Shown piece after piece: positions 39,212 to 49,191 of a stretch of 64,000 nucleotides of DNA. Source of the DNA: Ulota crispa. Lineage: Eukaryota; Streptophyta; Bryopsida; Orthotrichales; Orthotrichaceae. How positions within the stretch are numbered: position 1 is the stretch's first letter; every line of letters begins with the position of its first letter. The notes beneath the pieces were generated by a model that saw nothing but the letters and a program-made list of their open reading frames with translations, was not told the origin of the DNA and ran no database searches. The stretch covers positions 9,644,471 to 9,708,470 of the forward strand of contig OY987247.1 in assembly GCA_963920765.1 (NCBI GenBank). The letters run 5' to 3'. The position numbers and the translations under genes were made by a program.

Positions 39212-40439
39212 CTGGGGTTAGCTGGCATGCAGTTTTGGTTGGACCCCATTGTATTTTGCTTTCAGCCTAGTCCGACCTTGCTCAACCTTACTGCCCAAAA
39301 TATTTTGTCAAATTGTGCGTTCAAGAACCGCACATGTAACCCCAGCCCTGACGTTTAGTTTTACAACTACCTAACTAGTTTGTAATTGGTTTGTAATTGG
39401 TTTGTAATTGGTTTTTCACCTTACTATGTATATATCATAGGTATTTGTGTGTGGATTATTATGTTATGTATATTTTTAGTGGTTAAATTTTTTGTAATAA
39501 GGAAGAGAATTTATGTCATTCATGAGTGTTGTTCAATTCTTTGTTCTATTCATATGTGTTATTCATATGTGTTGGGAGGGACAAGGTTATGAACTTAGTG
39601 CTTTCTGTTAAAATAAGAGCAATAAAATAATGACTTCCTATAATGAATGCGGGATTTGATATATGCACACGGGGGGATAAATTTTGGATATGTCTCATCA
39701 ACAAGTTGAATTTGGAAAATCTAAATTCAGATTTGGATTTAGAGACCTTGATTTAGCCTAGAATCATAAAGGGAATTATAAGTGAACAACCCCTAGTGGA
39801 AAAGCTTAGTTTTTTTTTACAAATAAGAGTAAAGTTAATAATTTGCCCCTACCGAAGCTTTTCCACTAGGAGTTGTTCACTTGTAATTCCCTTTATGATT
39901 CTAGGCTAAATCAAGGTCTCTAAATCCAAATCTGAATTTAGATTTTCCAAATTCAACTTGTTGATGAGACATATCCAAAATTTATCTCCCCGTGTGCATA
40001 TATCAAATCCTGCATTCATTATAGGAAGTCATTATTTTGTTGCTCTTATTTTAACAGAAAGCACTAAGTTCATAACCTTGTCCCTCCCAACACATATGAA
40101 TAACACATATGAATAGAACAAAGAATTGAACAACACTCATGAATGACATAAATTCTCTTCCTTTTTACAAAAAATTTTACCACTAAAAACATACATAACG
40201 TAATAATCCACACACAAATACCTATGATATATACATAGTAAGGTGAAAAACTAGTTACAAACCAATTACAAACTAGTTAGGTAGCTGTAAAACTAAATGT
40301 CAAGGTTAGGGTTACATGCGTGGTTCTTGAACGCACAGTTTCACAAAATATTTTGGGCAGCAAGGTCGAGCAAGGTTGAACTTGGCTGAAAGCAAAATAC
40401 ACTGGGTCCAGCCAAAACTGCATGCCATCTAACCCCAGC
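39212..40439. mobile_element. 1.2-kb foldback element with arms of about 590 bp
   Basis: The left arm, 39212-39807, and right arm, 39855-40439, are inverted copies separated by a loop of about 47 bp. The outer ends read CTGGGGTTAGCTGGCATGCA and TGCATGCCATCTAACCCCAG. The arms differ by scattered substitutions and a triplet duplication of TTTGTAATTGG on the left. There is no coding capacity. Confidence 0.88.
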
Positions 40440-40798
40440 CGAGGGGGGAAGCTGCCCGAAAAAACACACACCAAACTCTCAAATTCTTAAAGAGACGTTC
40501 CCCACCAACTCAGGAGGTCACGAGGACCGTGCTAAAAAGGACGAATCAAAAACAGCAGTTTCCAAAAAGGAACAGCCAGGGCCAGAAAAAGCTAACCTAG
40601 GCATCAAAAGCAGCAACTAACAGACCCCATTTCGAAGTCAATTTCGTTAGCTCCTCCAGACAAGGATGGATGACGATGAATCCCCACACACCCCTCAGCC
40701 GAAGCCCGGCGCTCCCCCCCTACTTCCAACCCGTGCACCAGCCGTGATTCAAGCAGAGCTGGGAAATGACGCAGAGTGGGTGTCAAACCTTTGATATT
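40440..40798. other. Short gap of mixed composition
   Basis: No gene was recognised; several open frames are short and lack similarity. Confidence 0.45.
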
Positions 40799-40888
40799 TT
40801 AACCTATGAACGTCGAAGGGGATGATTTCCGTCCCCAGGAATATACGGGGTCATGTACCCATGATCACACCCAGCGTTCAAGGGTTAA
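40799..40888. mobile_element. 90-bp TTAA-flanked miniature element
   Basis: The ends are TTAACCTATGAACG and CGTTCAAGGGTTAA. The same end type, TTAACCCTTGAACG, opens the element at 63892. The interior carries a second inverted pair around ATGATTTCCGTCCCC. Confidence 0.6.
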
Positions 40889-41034
40889 GATTTTGGGATA
40901 ACTCTATCTCGAACTTTTCTTAAAGTTAGGGGTGGTGGTTGAACCATAATTTGCAAAGTTATCACCTTTGCACAACTTCACAAACAACATGATAAAAAAT
41001 TTAGTAAGTTTTCATAACGTATGTATGAGATAAT

Positions 41035-41810
41035 GTCACAAAGATTGATGTGTGATATTAAAAAGGGACACATGTGATATTACAAAGGTCAAAATGTGAT
41101 ATTACAAAAGGTCATTGTGCTTAGGGGGGTTCAAATATCTCAAATAAATAGTGAACAAATGGTTGTGAACAAGTTTTCGTTCACTAGTAAATATGTTGTC
41201 ACGACCTCGGGAGGTTGTCATGACTTGTTCACAGAGTGACTTAGTTGGGTTATTCATTAGTTTCATTCATGTGAACAAAATTGGTGGTGAATGACATATT
41301 TGAAACCCCCTATTGTATCCATAATATCACAAAGGTTAGGGTGGGATATTTAAGAGGTTAGTGTTACTACTAATTATACTACTAAAATCTCAATTACCTT
41401 TGTAATATCATCCTAACTTCTTTAATATCACATCTCCATTCTTTGTGACATTATGAATACAATCATAGTGAACTCTATAATATCACATCTTGAGTTATGT
41501 AATATCACATATTAAACTCTTGAATATCACATTCCACCCTCTTTAATATCATAAAATTGCATAAATTAAAATTTAGGGTTTAGTAGTGAGAGGAGTTTAA
41601 TGTGCAAGAAGAAAGCTACAAGATCCCTTGATAACTTTTATAATGAGAGGCCGTAACTAGTTTGAGTTGTCAACCATCTCTATAGGTGGGTGATGAAGTT
41701 ATCATACCTGATAACTTGCAAAAGTGGTTGAGTTAGGGGGTGAACCTTGCTAGAGTTATCAAGTAGGAAATACCAAAAAATAGCCAGGTTTGACACCTAC
41801 TAAGGTAGTC
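41035..41810. repeat. Second copy of the ATATCAC dispersed repeat
   Basis: Bases 41390-41800 match 1-100 joined to 1010-1365 with no 0.9-kb element between them, so this copy is a paralogous empty site for the element at 101-1008. Bases 41035-41345 match the inverted flank seen at 2062-2162 and are interrupted by the MITE at 41122-41312. Confidence 0.75.
41122..41312. mobile_element. MITE with termini TAGGGGGGTTCAAATAT, 191 bp
   Basis: The left end TAGGGGGGTTCAAATAT and right end ATATTTGAAACCCCCTA are inverted repeats. The interior has inverted GTGAAC/GTTCAC words. It interrupts sequence that is continuous at about 2080-2100, so the insertion is visible by comparison within the window. Confidence 0.75.
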
Positions 41811-42597
41811 GGCTCTAAAGGCGTTTGGTCATTTTGAATTGACAATGTAGGGTCACAAAAATAGTGCACAAAGATTCTTAAATGGGTCACATATTTTTAT
41901 GTTCAAAAATTGTACTTGTACATGCACAGTTTTAGAACCTCAAAAGAGTGATATGAGTTACCATTAAGTTTGCTTATTGGTCATAATTGTGTTGAGTTTT
42001 GTCTTCAATAAAATATTGGTATATGTCATACTAAAATAAATGAAAACATGTTCTCAATCATGATTTGAGCATTGGAATACAAGATGGGTGCTTGCACGCT
42101 TTAAGAGCCTTATTGGAGCATTCTTGGCTTTGTAGTGGTTGCATTTAGGACTCATGTGCTCCATTTACAAGGCGCCTTTGCATCATGAATGCTACCACCT
42201 ATGACCAAGAATAGATACCCAAGCACAAGCGTTCTCTAAACTAGCTAAATTTAGCAGGGATGGCTAACAAATTTTTCTTGTAGCTAAAAAATGTAAGCTT
42301 TCTAGTGTTAAAATGGAAAGTTTTAGCTTTTTAGCAATGTTTTTAGTCACTTATGCTAAAAGTGAAAATCATATTTGGGTGCTTGGCAAGCACATTTTGC
42401 TTTTGTTAATTGTAGTTGTCATACCAACTCAAAAAAATTCAAATTAAATGGCCATAGAACTATTTTTTCTTTAGCTTTCTAGCGAACATATATCCAAGTT
42501 GCTAATCTGACTTCATTTTAGTACATAGGTCATCTTTTCCTTAGATGGTCCGTTTACAAGCCAACCACCTTAGTGCCTTGAACACGAAGACCGGTCC
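41811..42597. other. AT-rich intergenic DNA
   Basis: No gene or repeat was recognised. Confidence 0.5.
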
Positions 42598-42695
42598 TTA
42601 ACCCCTAAATGCCCAGGCAACCATTCTTGGGTGTTTACAAAACTTTGAAGATGAATAAAACCTTATCAAATCACTATTTTTCAGTATTTTTTATT

Positions 42696-42840
42696 CAAAG
42701 TAAGCTTGTTTTTTTTTAATGGAAAAAGCCCCATGGGGAAAAAATTGAGACCGTCCCGAGACGTTGGTCATCGTATAATAAGAAGAATATGAAATACAAG
42801 AAAAAACCCCTTAATAGGGGAAACAAAGTAAGCTTGTTTT
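42696..42840 (-). mobile_element. Short retroposed insertion with a 17-bp target duplication
   Basis: CAAAGTAAGCTTGTTTT occurs perfectly at 42696-42712 and again at 42824-42840, enclosing 111 bp. Read on the minus strand, the insert contains a CCCCTATTAAGGGG hairpin, later CCCCATGGGG, and ends in an A-rich run next to the target repeat. Such long target duplications with an A-rich tail are typical of LINE-driven retroposition, so this is a SINE or a 5'-truncated LINE end. The relative at 36.5 kb lacks it. Confidence 0.7.
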
Positions 42841-43121
42841 GAAATCTATTTTCAACATCAAAAATTTGATTTTGAAATTAAGTATTGATGACTTTCTACT
42901 CAAGCTTTTGTACAAAGGGGTACACTTGGCTTATGAATTTTTTTCCAAGGAACCTGCCAAAAAATTCAAGAACTTCCAGAGGCCATAACTTCCTCAAAAT
43001 TGTTTGTTTTTAAAACCAAAAATGCGTTGGAATCCCACTGAAGGGTACTACATGATTTGATTTAAAAAATCTAAAAGTTTACAAATGACAATTTTTTTTT
43101 GGCTACTTTCTATATAGTGTC

Positions 43122-43322
43122 CATCATTCCTCTAATCAAAATCACCGTTTGAATTTGATTGGGCTACATTACCACCAACGGCCAAAGAACAAGCAAGAAA
43201 TGATACACATCATTCAAAGAGTATGGGATGAGGTATCTATGGAGCAATTACAAACCCTTATAGCAAGTATGACCAATCGAATTGAAGCGGTGTTTTTGGC
43301 AAGAGGTAGAAGTACTAGATAG
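43122..43322 (+). pseudogene. Tc1/mariner-type transposase C-terminal remnant
   Basis: An open frame of 66 residues ends at a TAG at 43320-43322. The segment NHRLNLIGLHYHQRPKNKQE resembles the SPDLNPIE...LW...R block of Tc1/mariner transposases, and IIQRVWDEVSMEQLQTLIAS with MTNRIEAVFLARG resembles their C-terminal end. The position of the last catalytic acid (E in NPIE) is Gly here, and the N-terminal two thirds are absent. It cannot be active. It sits exactly between the inverted arms of its host element. Confidence 0.6.
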
Positions 43323-44613
43323 TAGACACTATATAGGAAGTAGCCAAACTTTTTTTATTATTTGTAAACTTTTAGGTTTTTTTAATCAAATCATGTAGTA
43401 CCCTTTAGTACAATTCCAACGCAACTTTTGGTTTAAAAAATGGACAAATTTTGAGGAAGTTATGGCCTTCGGAAGTTCCTGCACTTTTCAGTGCAGGTTC
43501 TCTGCAAAAAAATTTGTAAGCCAATTGTACCCCTCTCTAAAAGGGTGTCCACTGCAATCTTGAGTTTTTAAGTGTTAAAAGATCTTGAAAATGACCCTCA
43601 AGTACACTAGTGCTTGGAGAAAAATCCACACTAGAAATCCATTGAAAAAATTATAGGAGTAGATTTTAAAGCTGCAATACATTAGTCAAAGTTAGACATG
43701 CGATGACCTCAAACCTCATATATTTTTGTGACCAAATTTTTAGAATTGACATGTGAAATGAGATAAGAAGACTTCAAGTAACTATTGCAATTTTAACACC
43801 CTCATGTTCAAACTTTATAATCTCCCAAACTATTAAAATTATTGTTTCTTCTTTTCCCATGAAACCTCTAACATGTTTAGTTCAAACTGTACGGTTGAAA
43901 AAAACTCGACTAAACTTACGAAAAGGTTAATTGATTGTTTCGTTTCATGGAAATGACAAAGGAGCTCAAACATGCCTTGAGCATTTAGGAGTAAATGGCT
44001 GCCACCCGGGCCGCAGGCGTCGTCGCAATCGCCGGAATCTACCACTGTGGAGGGCCGCATCTGCGGAACGCCGGGCCCATGTGCGCCCTGCGTACATGGG
44101 GCGAGCCCGTCGGCGCCTTCCAGCCTCCCTTCCTTCCACCCTTCGTCGTCCGCCGTGCTCGGGCTTCCAGGCAGGCAGGCAGACCCGTTGCCTTGCAGCG
44201 CTGGGTGCCGTCCCAGTCTCTTCTGTGCCTCCCTTTGCGGAGCTGGCCATGTGGGCATCTGCGATCTCAATCCCCCCTTCCGACTTCCGGATTCCGCATC
44301 GCTTGCACTCCCGCAGCGCTCGTCCTTGCCTGCGCTTGTTGCTCGCCCTGCCTCGCTTCTTCGGTTCCCCCCCCCTGCCGATTGTCGCGGGAGGAGGCCG
44401 ATCGTCCCACTGTCGCCGCGGCTGGTGCTGGTGCTGGTGCTGGTGCTGGTGCGGGGTCCGTGTTTGCGTCGGGGATTGGTGGATTCCGGCATGAGGCGCT
44501 GGTCGGGTCTGGCGTTGCTGGTTTGAGGGTTCTTGTTGCACGGGTTGCGGCGTTGTGCGCGAGCAGAGCAGGTTGGCGGAGGGGGCGCCCGCGCTCCCGG
44601 GGTTGGAGTCAAG

Positions 44614-46422
44614 ATGAACGACCTGCTGTCGCAGACCTTGTCGGCGCGGAAGGGCGGCCGGGGCCCCTACGACGATGATTTGGAGGGCGGAGGCGGGCCG
44701 AGCACGCAGATGGCCGAGATGGGCGGAGGCGACCAGCGATTGGGGCGGTTCTTCGCGGAGGTGGAGAAAATCAAGGGCGACATGGACAGGATCAAGCAGC
44801 TGCTGATGAAGCTGCAGGAGGCGAACGAAGACAGCAAGGGCGTGCACCGCGCGCCCGCCATGAAGGCGCTGCGCGGTCGCATGGATGCGGACATTGCGCA
44901 GGTGAGCAAGCTGGCGAGGGGCATCAAGGCGAAGCTGGAGGATCTGGACCGAGGCAACGCGGAGAGCCGCAGGACCAAGGGGTGCGAGGAGGGCACCACC
45001 ACGGACCGCACTCGGATGAGCATCACCAGCAATCAGCGCAAGAAGCTCAAGGATCTGATGGGCGAGTTCCAGGCTCTCCGGGAGAGGATGATGAACGAGT
45101 ACAGGGAGACCATCGAGCGCAGGTACGGCACCCTGGGCACCGCGGTCCTGCGTTTGCTTCGCTTCCGTGACCTTGGTCGGTTGTGCAGATGTTGGACGGG
45201 GAGTCAGAATGCTTGGGTTTGGGGCTTGAGTGCAAGGGACTGAATTGAACTGAATTGAATTGAGTTGAATGGGATCGAACGGAACTGAATTGGGCACGGA
45301 GATGCTGTGGGCTGGGCGGCGGAACTGCCAAGCAGCCGGGGGAATTGCGAGGTTAGGCCCCGGGAGACAACAGTGTGCCCAGGGCTAGGGCATCGGGCAC
45401 GGCTGGGGAATGCATGCGTCGATGAGCCCAAGGGTATGGTTAGGGGGCCGGGGGCGAATTTGCCGAGGGTGGTCCGGAAACGAGCGTTCGGAGTGGAGGC
45501 TCGCGCGGGACTGGCGGGTCAGCGACCCGCCCGCGTTCCTTCGTACCTGCGGTCGTCCAGGGACGTGGTGGTGGTGGTGGTGGTCGTCTGGGTGCGGCAG
45601 CTTGCGATTGCGCAGCCGTGGGCGGTAGTCCGTCCGCGACCGTTTCGAGGTTTTCGGAAACCCTAGTACGCCGAGGATGCAGGCAGGTGGGAACGAATGC
45701 GGTGGCGTCGTCCGCGTCCGCGGCTGGGAACTCGCGGCGGAGGCCGCTGCCGCATGATGGCTGTTCCCCTGGCCGCTGGGGTGTCCGGTATGCAACCACG
45801 TCGAGCGTAGTCGCGAAACCAAATCCGAGGGAGTGAGCGAGTGAGCGAGTGAGCGACGTAGGTGCGTGCAGGGAAGCTGTGCTTGTTGGTCGGGTAAGCG
45901 ACCGCGGGCGCGGCAGGTGAAGCAGAGGATGTGGGAATGCATGAGTGGGGTGGCTGAGAGGGAGAGAGGGCTGATGTCGGACGAGTGGTGTGCAGATATT
46001 ACACGGTGACGGGGCAGCAGGCGGACGAGGACACCATCGAGACGATCATCGAGACGGGGCAGAGCGAGGGCTTTCTGCAGAAGGCGATCCAAGAGCAGGG
46101 GCGGGGGCATGTGATGGAAACCATCCGGGAGATCCAGGAAAGGCACGACTCCGTGAAGGAGATCGAGAAGAACCTGCTGGAGCTGCACCAGATCTTCATG
46201 GACATGTCGGTGCTGGTGGAGGCGCAGGGCGAGCAGCTGAACAACATCGAGGCGCAGGTGAACCGGTCGGCGTCGTACGTGGAGAGGGGGAGCACGCATC
46301 TGAGAGTGGCCAAGCAGCACCAGAGGAGCAAGCGGAAGTGGACGTGCATAGCGATCATTCTGCTGTGCATCGCACTGGTGATCATCATCATCCCCGTGCT
46401 GAAACACACGAACGTAATCTGA
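44614..46422 (+). CDS. Qa-SNARE syntaxin, SYP12 type (right-arm copy)
   Basis: Exon 1 is 44614-45122 and exon 2 is 45996-46422, joined through the codon AG/A to give 311 residues identical to the left-arm copy. The intron has the same length, 873 bp, and I saw no differences in it. The protein has the Habc region, the Qa-SNARE helix and a C-terminal anchor facing the extracytoplasmic side with only KHTNVI beyond it. The shared upstream segment is 619 bp and includes a (GCTGGT)n run near 44423-44450. Beyond that, the distal upstream DNA is a transposon here but different sequence in the left copy, so distal regulation could differ. There is no sign of decay in either copy. Confidence 0.95.
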
Positions 46423-46945
46423 GGACGGAAGCGCAGCGCACGGGGAATCGGGTGGTTCCGTCGAATCGACCAACCCACCGAGCGCGTCGTTGCTGTGGTT
46501 ATGGGGAGATCCCGGCGATGCCAATGGCACAGTATGTAGCAGCAGCAGCTGCTTTGGGAGTGGGGGTGGGGGGGTATGGAACGTGGCCGACCGTGACAAG
46601 AATGGTTTGGGTGCTGAGCTGAGCTGAGTTTTGGATGGAGACGGGGTTCGGGGCGCAGTTGCGGCTGCTGTGGACGATGGGGATGCCGTTCCACGTCAAC
46701 CCGAGAGTGCGAAAGAGGGGAAGATGGTGGTGTGAGTTAGGAGGCGTAGGTGTTTGCGCTTTAGTTTATGGTTTATGGTTTGTGGTTTCGGAGGAGGTGA
46801 TATTGTTTTATTCTATTGTGTACGTCCCGTGCTTTGCCTAGGGTGGTTGCAGGGGTCCGCGTTGTTCGATGTTTTTCCTTTCTCATGGACTGCAGCAGGC
46901 GATGCATAGTCTGGATCCTGCGCAGCAGTGAGTGAGAATCTGTAC

Positions 46946-46951
46946 AATAAA
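46946..46951 (+). promoter_or_regulatory. Polyadenylation signal of the right syntaxin gene
   Basis: AATAAA about 525 bp after the stop codon at 46422, matching the left-arm site. It lies just beyond the divergent patch. Confidence 0.4.
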
Positions 46952-48200
46952 GTTGCCGGGGGGTTTCCTCCAAGGAGAGGCGTGTGGGGTGTCGTGTTTG
47001 GACTGTGGACCGACGGAGGTGCGATGGTGGATCTGATGAGGTGTAGTTCAGTGCAAGGGGGTTTGGAACGTGAGGGAGGGAGGGAGGGAGGGAGGGAGGG
47101 AGGGAGGGAGGGAGGGAGGGAGTGAGTGAATGGGTGAGTGGGTGCCGGTGGTGGGGGTCGCCCAACGTGTTGGGGAAGGCGTCGTCGTGGTGTCAGGGTT
47201 TCCGCATTTTGTGGTAAGTGGAAGTAGGGCTCTTTGATGGCGGACGATTTGGCGGTCACGACGGAGACGTTTTCCGTACGGGAGGGCAGGGAACGTGGAG
47301 CGTGCAGTTCATGCGGGATGTATGTGGGGTGTGTGTGTGGGTGTGTGTGATTTACGTAGTAGTAGTACTAGTGGGGGTGGAACGGCAATCATGCACGTTG
47401 GTGGTGCAGGGAACCGGTCACAGCGGATGGGGGCGTTGCGTGCCGGGTGGGTGTTGTAGTGCACTGAGGGTGGAGGAGTTTTTCATGATGGTCGTGCTGG
47501 GAATCCCCTGTCTCTTCGCGAGCTTGACGAGGGGAGGCTGGTGTCCTGTGGGGCACGGCCTTCGTCTTCCGGACCCCTCAGGCTGGCCCGTTTCGATGTC
47601 CGTGGAGAGTCCCGCATGTCGCGTGTGGAGTTATGTGGAAGCGATGGCTGGTGAGAGGCGTCAATCGGCCATTGGGCTGTGAGCTTGGAGTCTGGAGTGG
47701 GTATGTGGATCGCATCCTCATCGGTGGATGCACTGAATGTCAGTGGTGCAAGGGTGTCCTGAGATGGACAATGCGAGGGAACGCGTTGTTGCATGAAGTC
47801 GAGGGAAGGGGAGAGGGCGAGGAGGAGTGTTGCCGAGGGTCGGGGTCATCACCGCTTCGTGGGAACGAAGGGATTCTCGTAGGCTGGTGCTTGCGAGGGC
47901 AAGGGACGTGTCGGGACACGGAATGGACCACCTTCTTGGCTTGTGTTTTTGCATATTGAATGGGTACGGGGGCACTGCATCGAGAGTGCTGCAGGCTGGA
48001 AACGGCCACGGAGTTTCTCGAAACCGACCCGAACCAGCGTGCAGCGGCAGACCAGGAAGGAAGGGTTGGTGCCGTCGTGACGCAATGGGGATCTTGTTTT
48101 GTTGCACGATGGTACTCTGGAAAGGAAGAGCTGCCATTCGGACCTCGCGTCCGGAGGTTCGGTTGAGTTGAGCTGGGGGCGCACAATGGGAATCGGATCT

Positions 48201-48918
48201 AGGATTAGGGCGACTTTTGTAACAGTATTTTGGGCTTTCTGCTACTGTTTGGCATCAATTTTTTTCTACAGATGTGTTCTTGTGACGTTGTCGCGTCTAC
48301 TCATGTTTGTTTTAGGGTGCAATGTCCTTTTGTCTGTGCTTCTCGCTTTTCGTTACTTTCAGTTAGAGGGGCTATGATCATGGGCTCTTGGCTCTTGTGA
48401 GGTGTACTATTTGTTGGTTTGTGTATTATATGAATGCTTTTTTCATTTTCTCTTTCTTTTGTGACTTGACATTTCTCAGTTGATTGTTGAATAGGTAACC
48501 ATTTGTTGAAAAGTTAACCATTTTGTGGGACTATTACTCATCTCACTCGTTTTCTTTATGTCTCAGTGACAAGTTTCCTTGTGATATAATTGCGTCCACT
48601 AGTTGGTTCAGTTTGGTGTTGAGTTGTTGGGGTTAACATATGTTCTTGAAGTCTAATTTTGACAAGTTTTGACCTATTCCACTAACATGATGTTCTGTTA
48701 CCTGTTTGACTCGAGACTTGTTTTGACATTTGGGTATGAGGGAGAGAAGCTGTCTCATTATTTGTTTGGAGGATTGGCGCCGTTTCGGCAGTTCAGCTCA
48801 GCTAACGGAACTGTCTCCTGGGATTTTTGGAGCACTGCCGACGGAGGTTATCGGAGCTGAGAGCATCTCCATCGGCCCGGGTTCTTTCAAAGTTTTTCAT
48901 CTGTTTTGGAAGGTCCCC
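48201..48918. other. Outer flank of the right arm
   Basis: Composition drops sharply to AT-rich at about 48210. No gene was recognised. A direct repeat of about 58 bp starting AGAGCATCTCCATCG occurs at 48861 and again at 48919. Confidence 0.5.
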
Positions 48919-49191
48919 AGAGCATCTCCATCGATCCTTGCACGTTCAAAGGTTTTCGTCTGTTTTGAAGTGCCCTCAAGCTCCTTGAGCTCCAGCTGTA
49001 CTCTTCAAAAAGGTAGCCTTGTATTGCAACTTGCCCTCTAAATATTAATTTGACCACTTATCAAGGAAAGTATTGTATAAAGTTCACTATGCTTAGAATG
49101 AATAGTGATGAATAGTATTTTGAAGGACGCTTGTTAGAAACTTGCTAATAATAGTAGTGAGCATGTTTGAGGCACTGGTGGAGATACTCTT
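48919..49191. mobile_element. MITE candidate with termini AGAGCATCTCCA
   Basis: The left end AGAGCATCTCCATCG is inverted at the right end, TGGTGGAGATACTCT. The interior has GTGAATAGTATTTTG-like words often seen in plant MITEs with such ends. The repeat at 48861 could be an alternative or duplicated left end. Confidence 0.5.

Larger units (their letters stand above)
42598..43994. mobile_element. 1.4-kb TTAA-type element with internal inverted arms and transposase remnant
   Basis: The left end is TTAACCCCTAAATGCCCAGG; the right end, GCATTTAGGAGTAA, is its inverted match with a decayed TTAA. Inside, 42917-43121 and 43323-43530 are inverted arms (for example AAGTTATGGCC and its complement). Between them lies a Tc1/mariner-like transposase tail. 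A retroposed fragment has inserted near the left end. The element stops at the base before the right arm of the syntaxin palindrome. Confidence 0.72.
43995..48200. repeat. Right arm of the 4.2-kb inverted repeat
   Basis: This is the reverse complement of 19432-23641, GC-rich throughout. Its inner border (ATGGCTGCCACCC) begins directly after the transposon that ends at 43994. It contains the second syntaxin gene, the (GGAG)n run at 47072-47122 and the counterpart of the divergent patch at about 46757-46886. Confidence 0.95.

Noticed and set aside
23642-43994. LTR retrotransposon as filler of the palindrome spacer
   Set aside because: No paired long terminal repeats in direct orientation and no gag, protease, reverse transcriptase or integrase motifs were seen.
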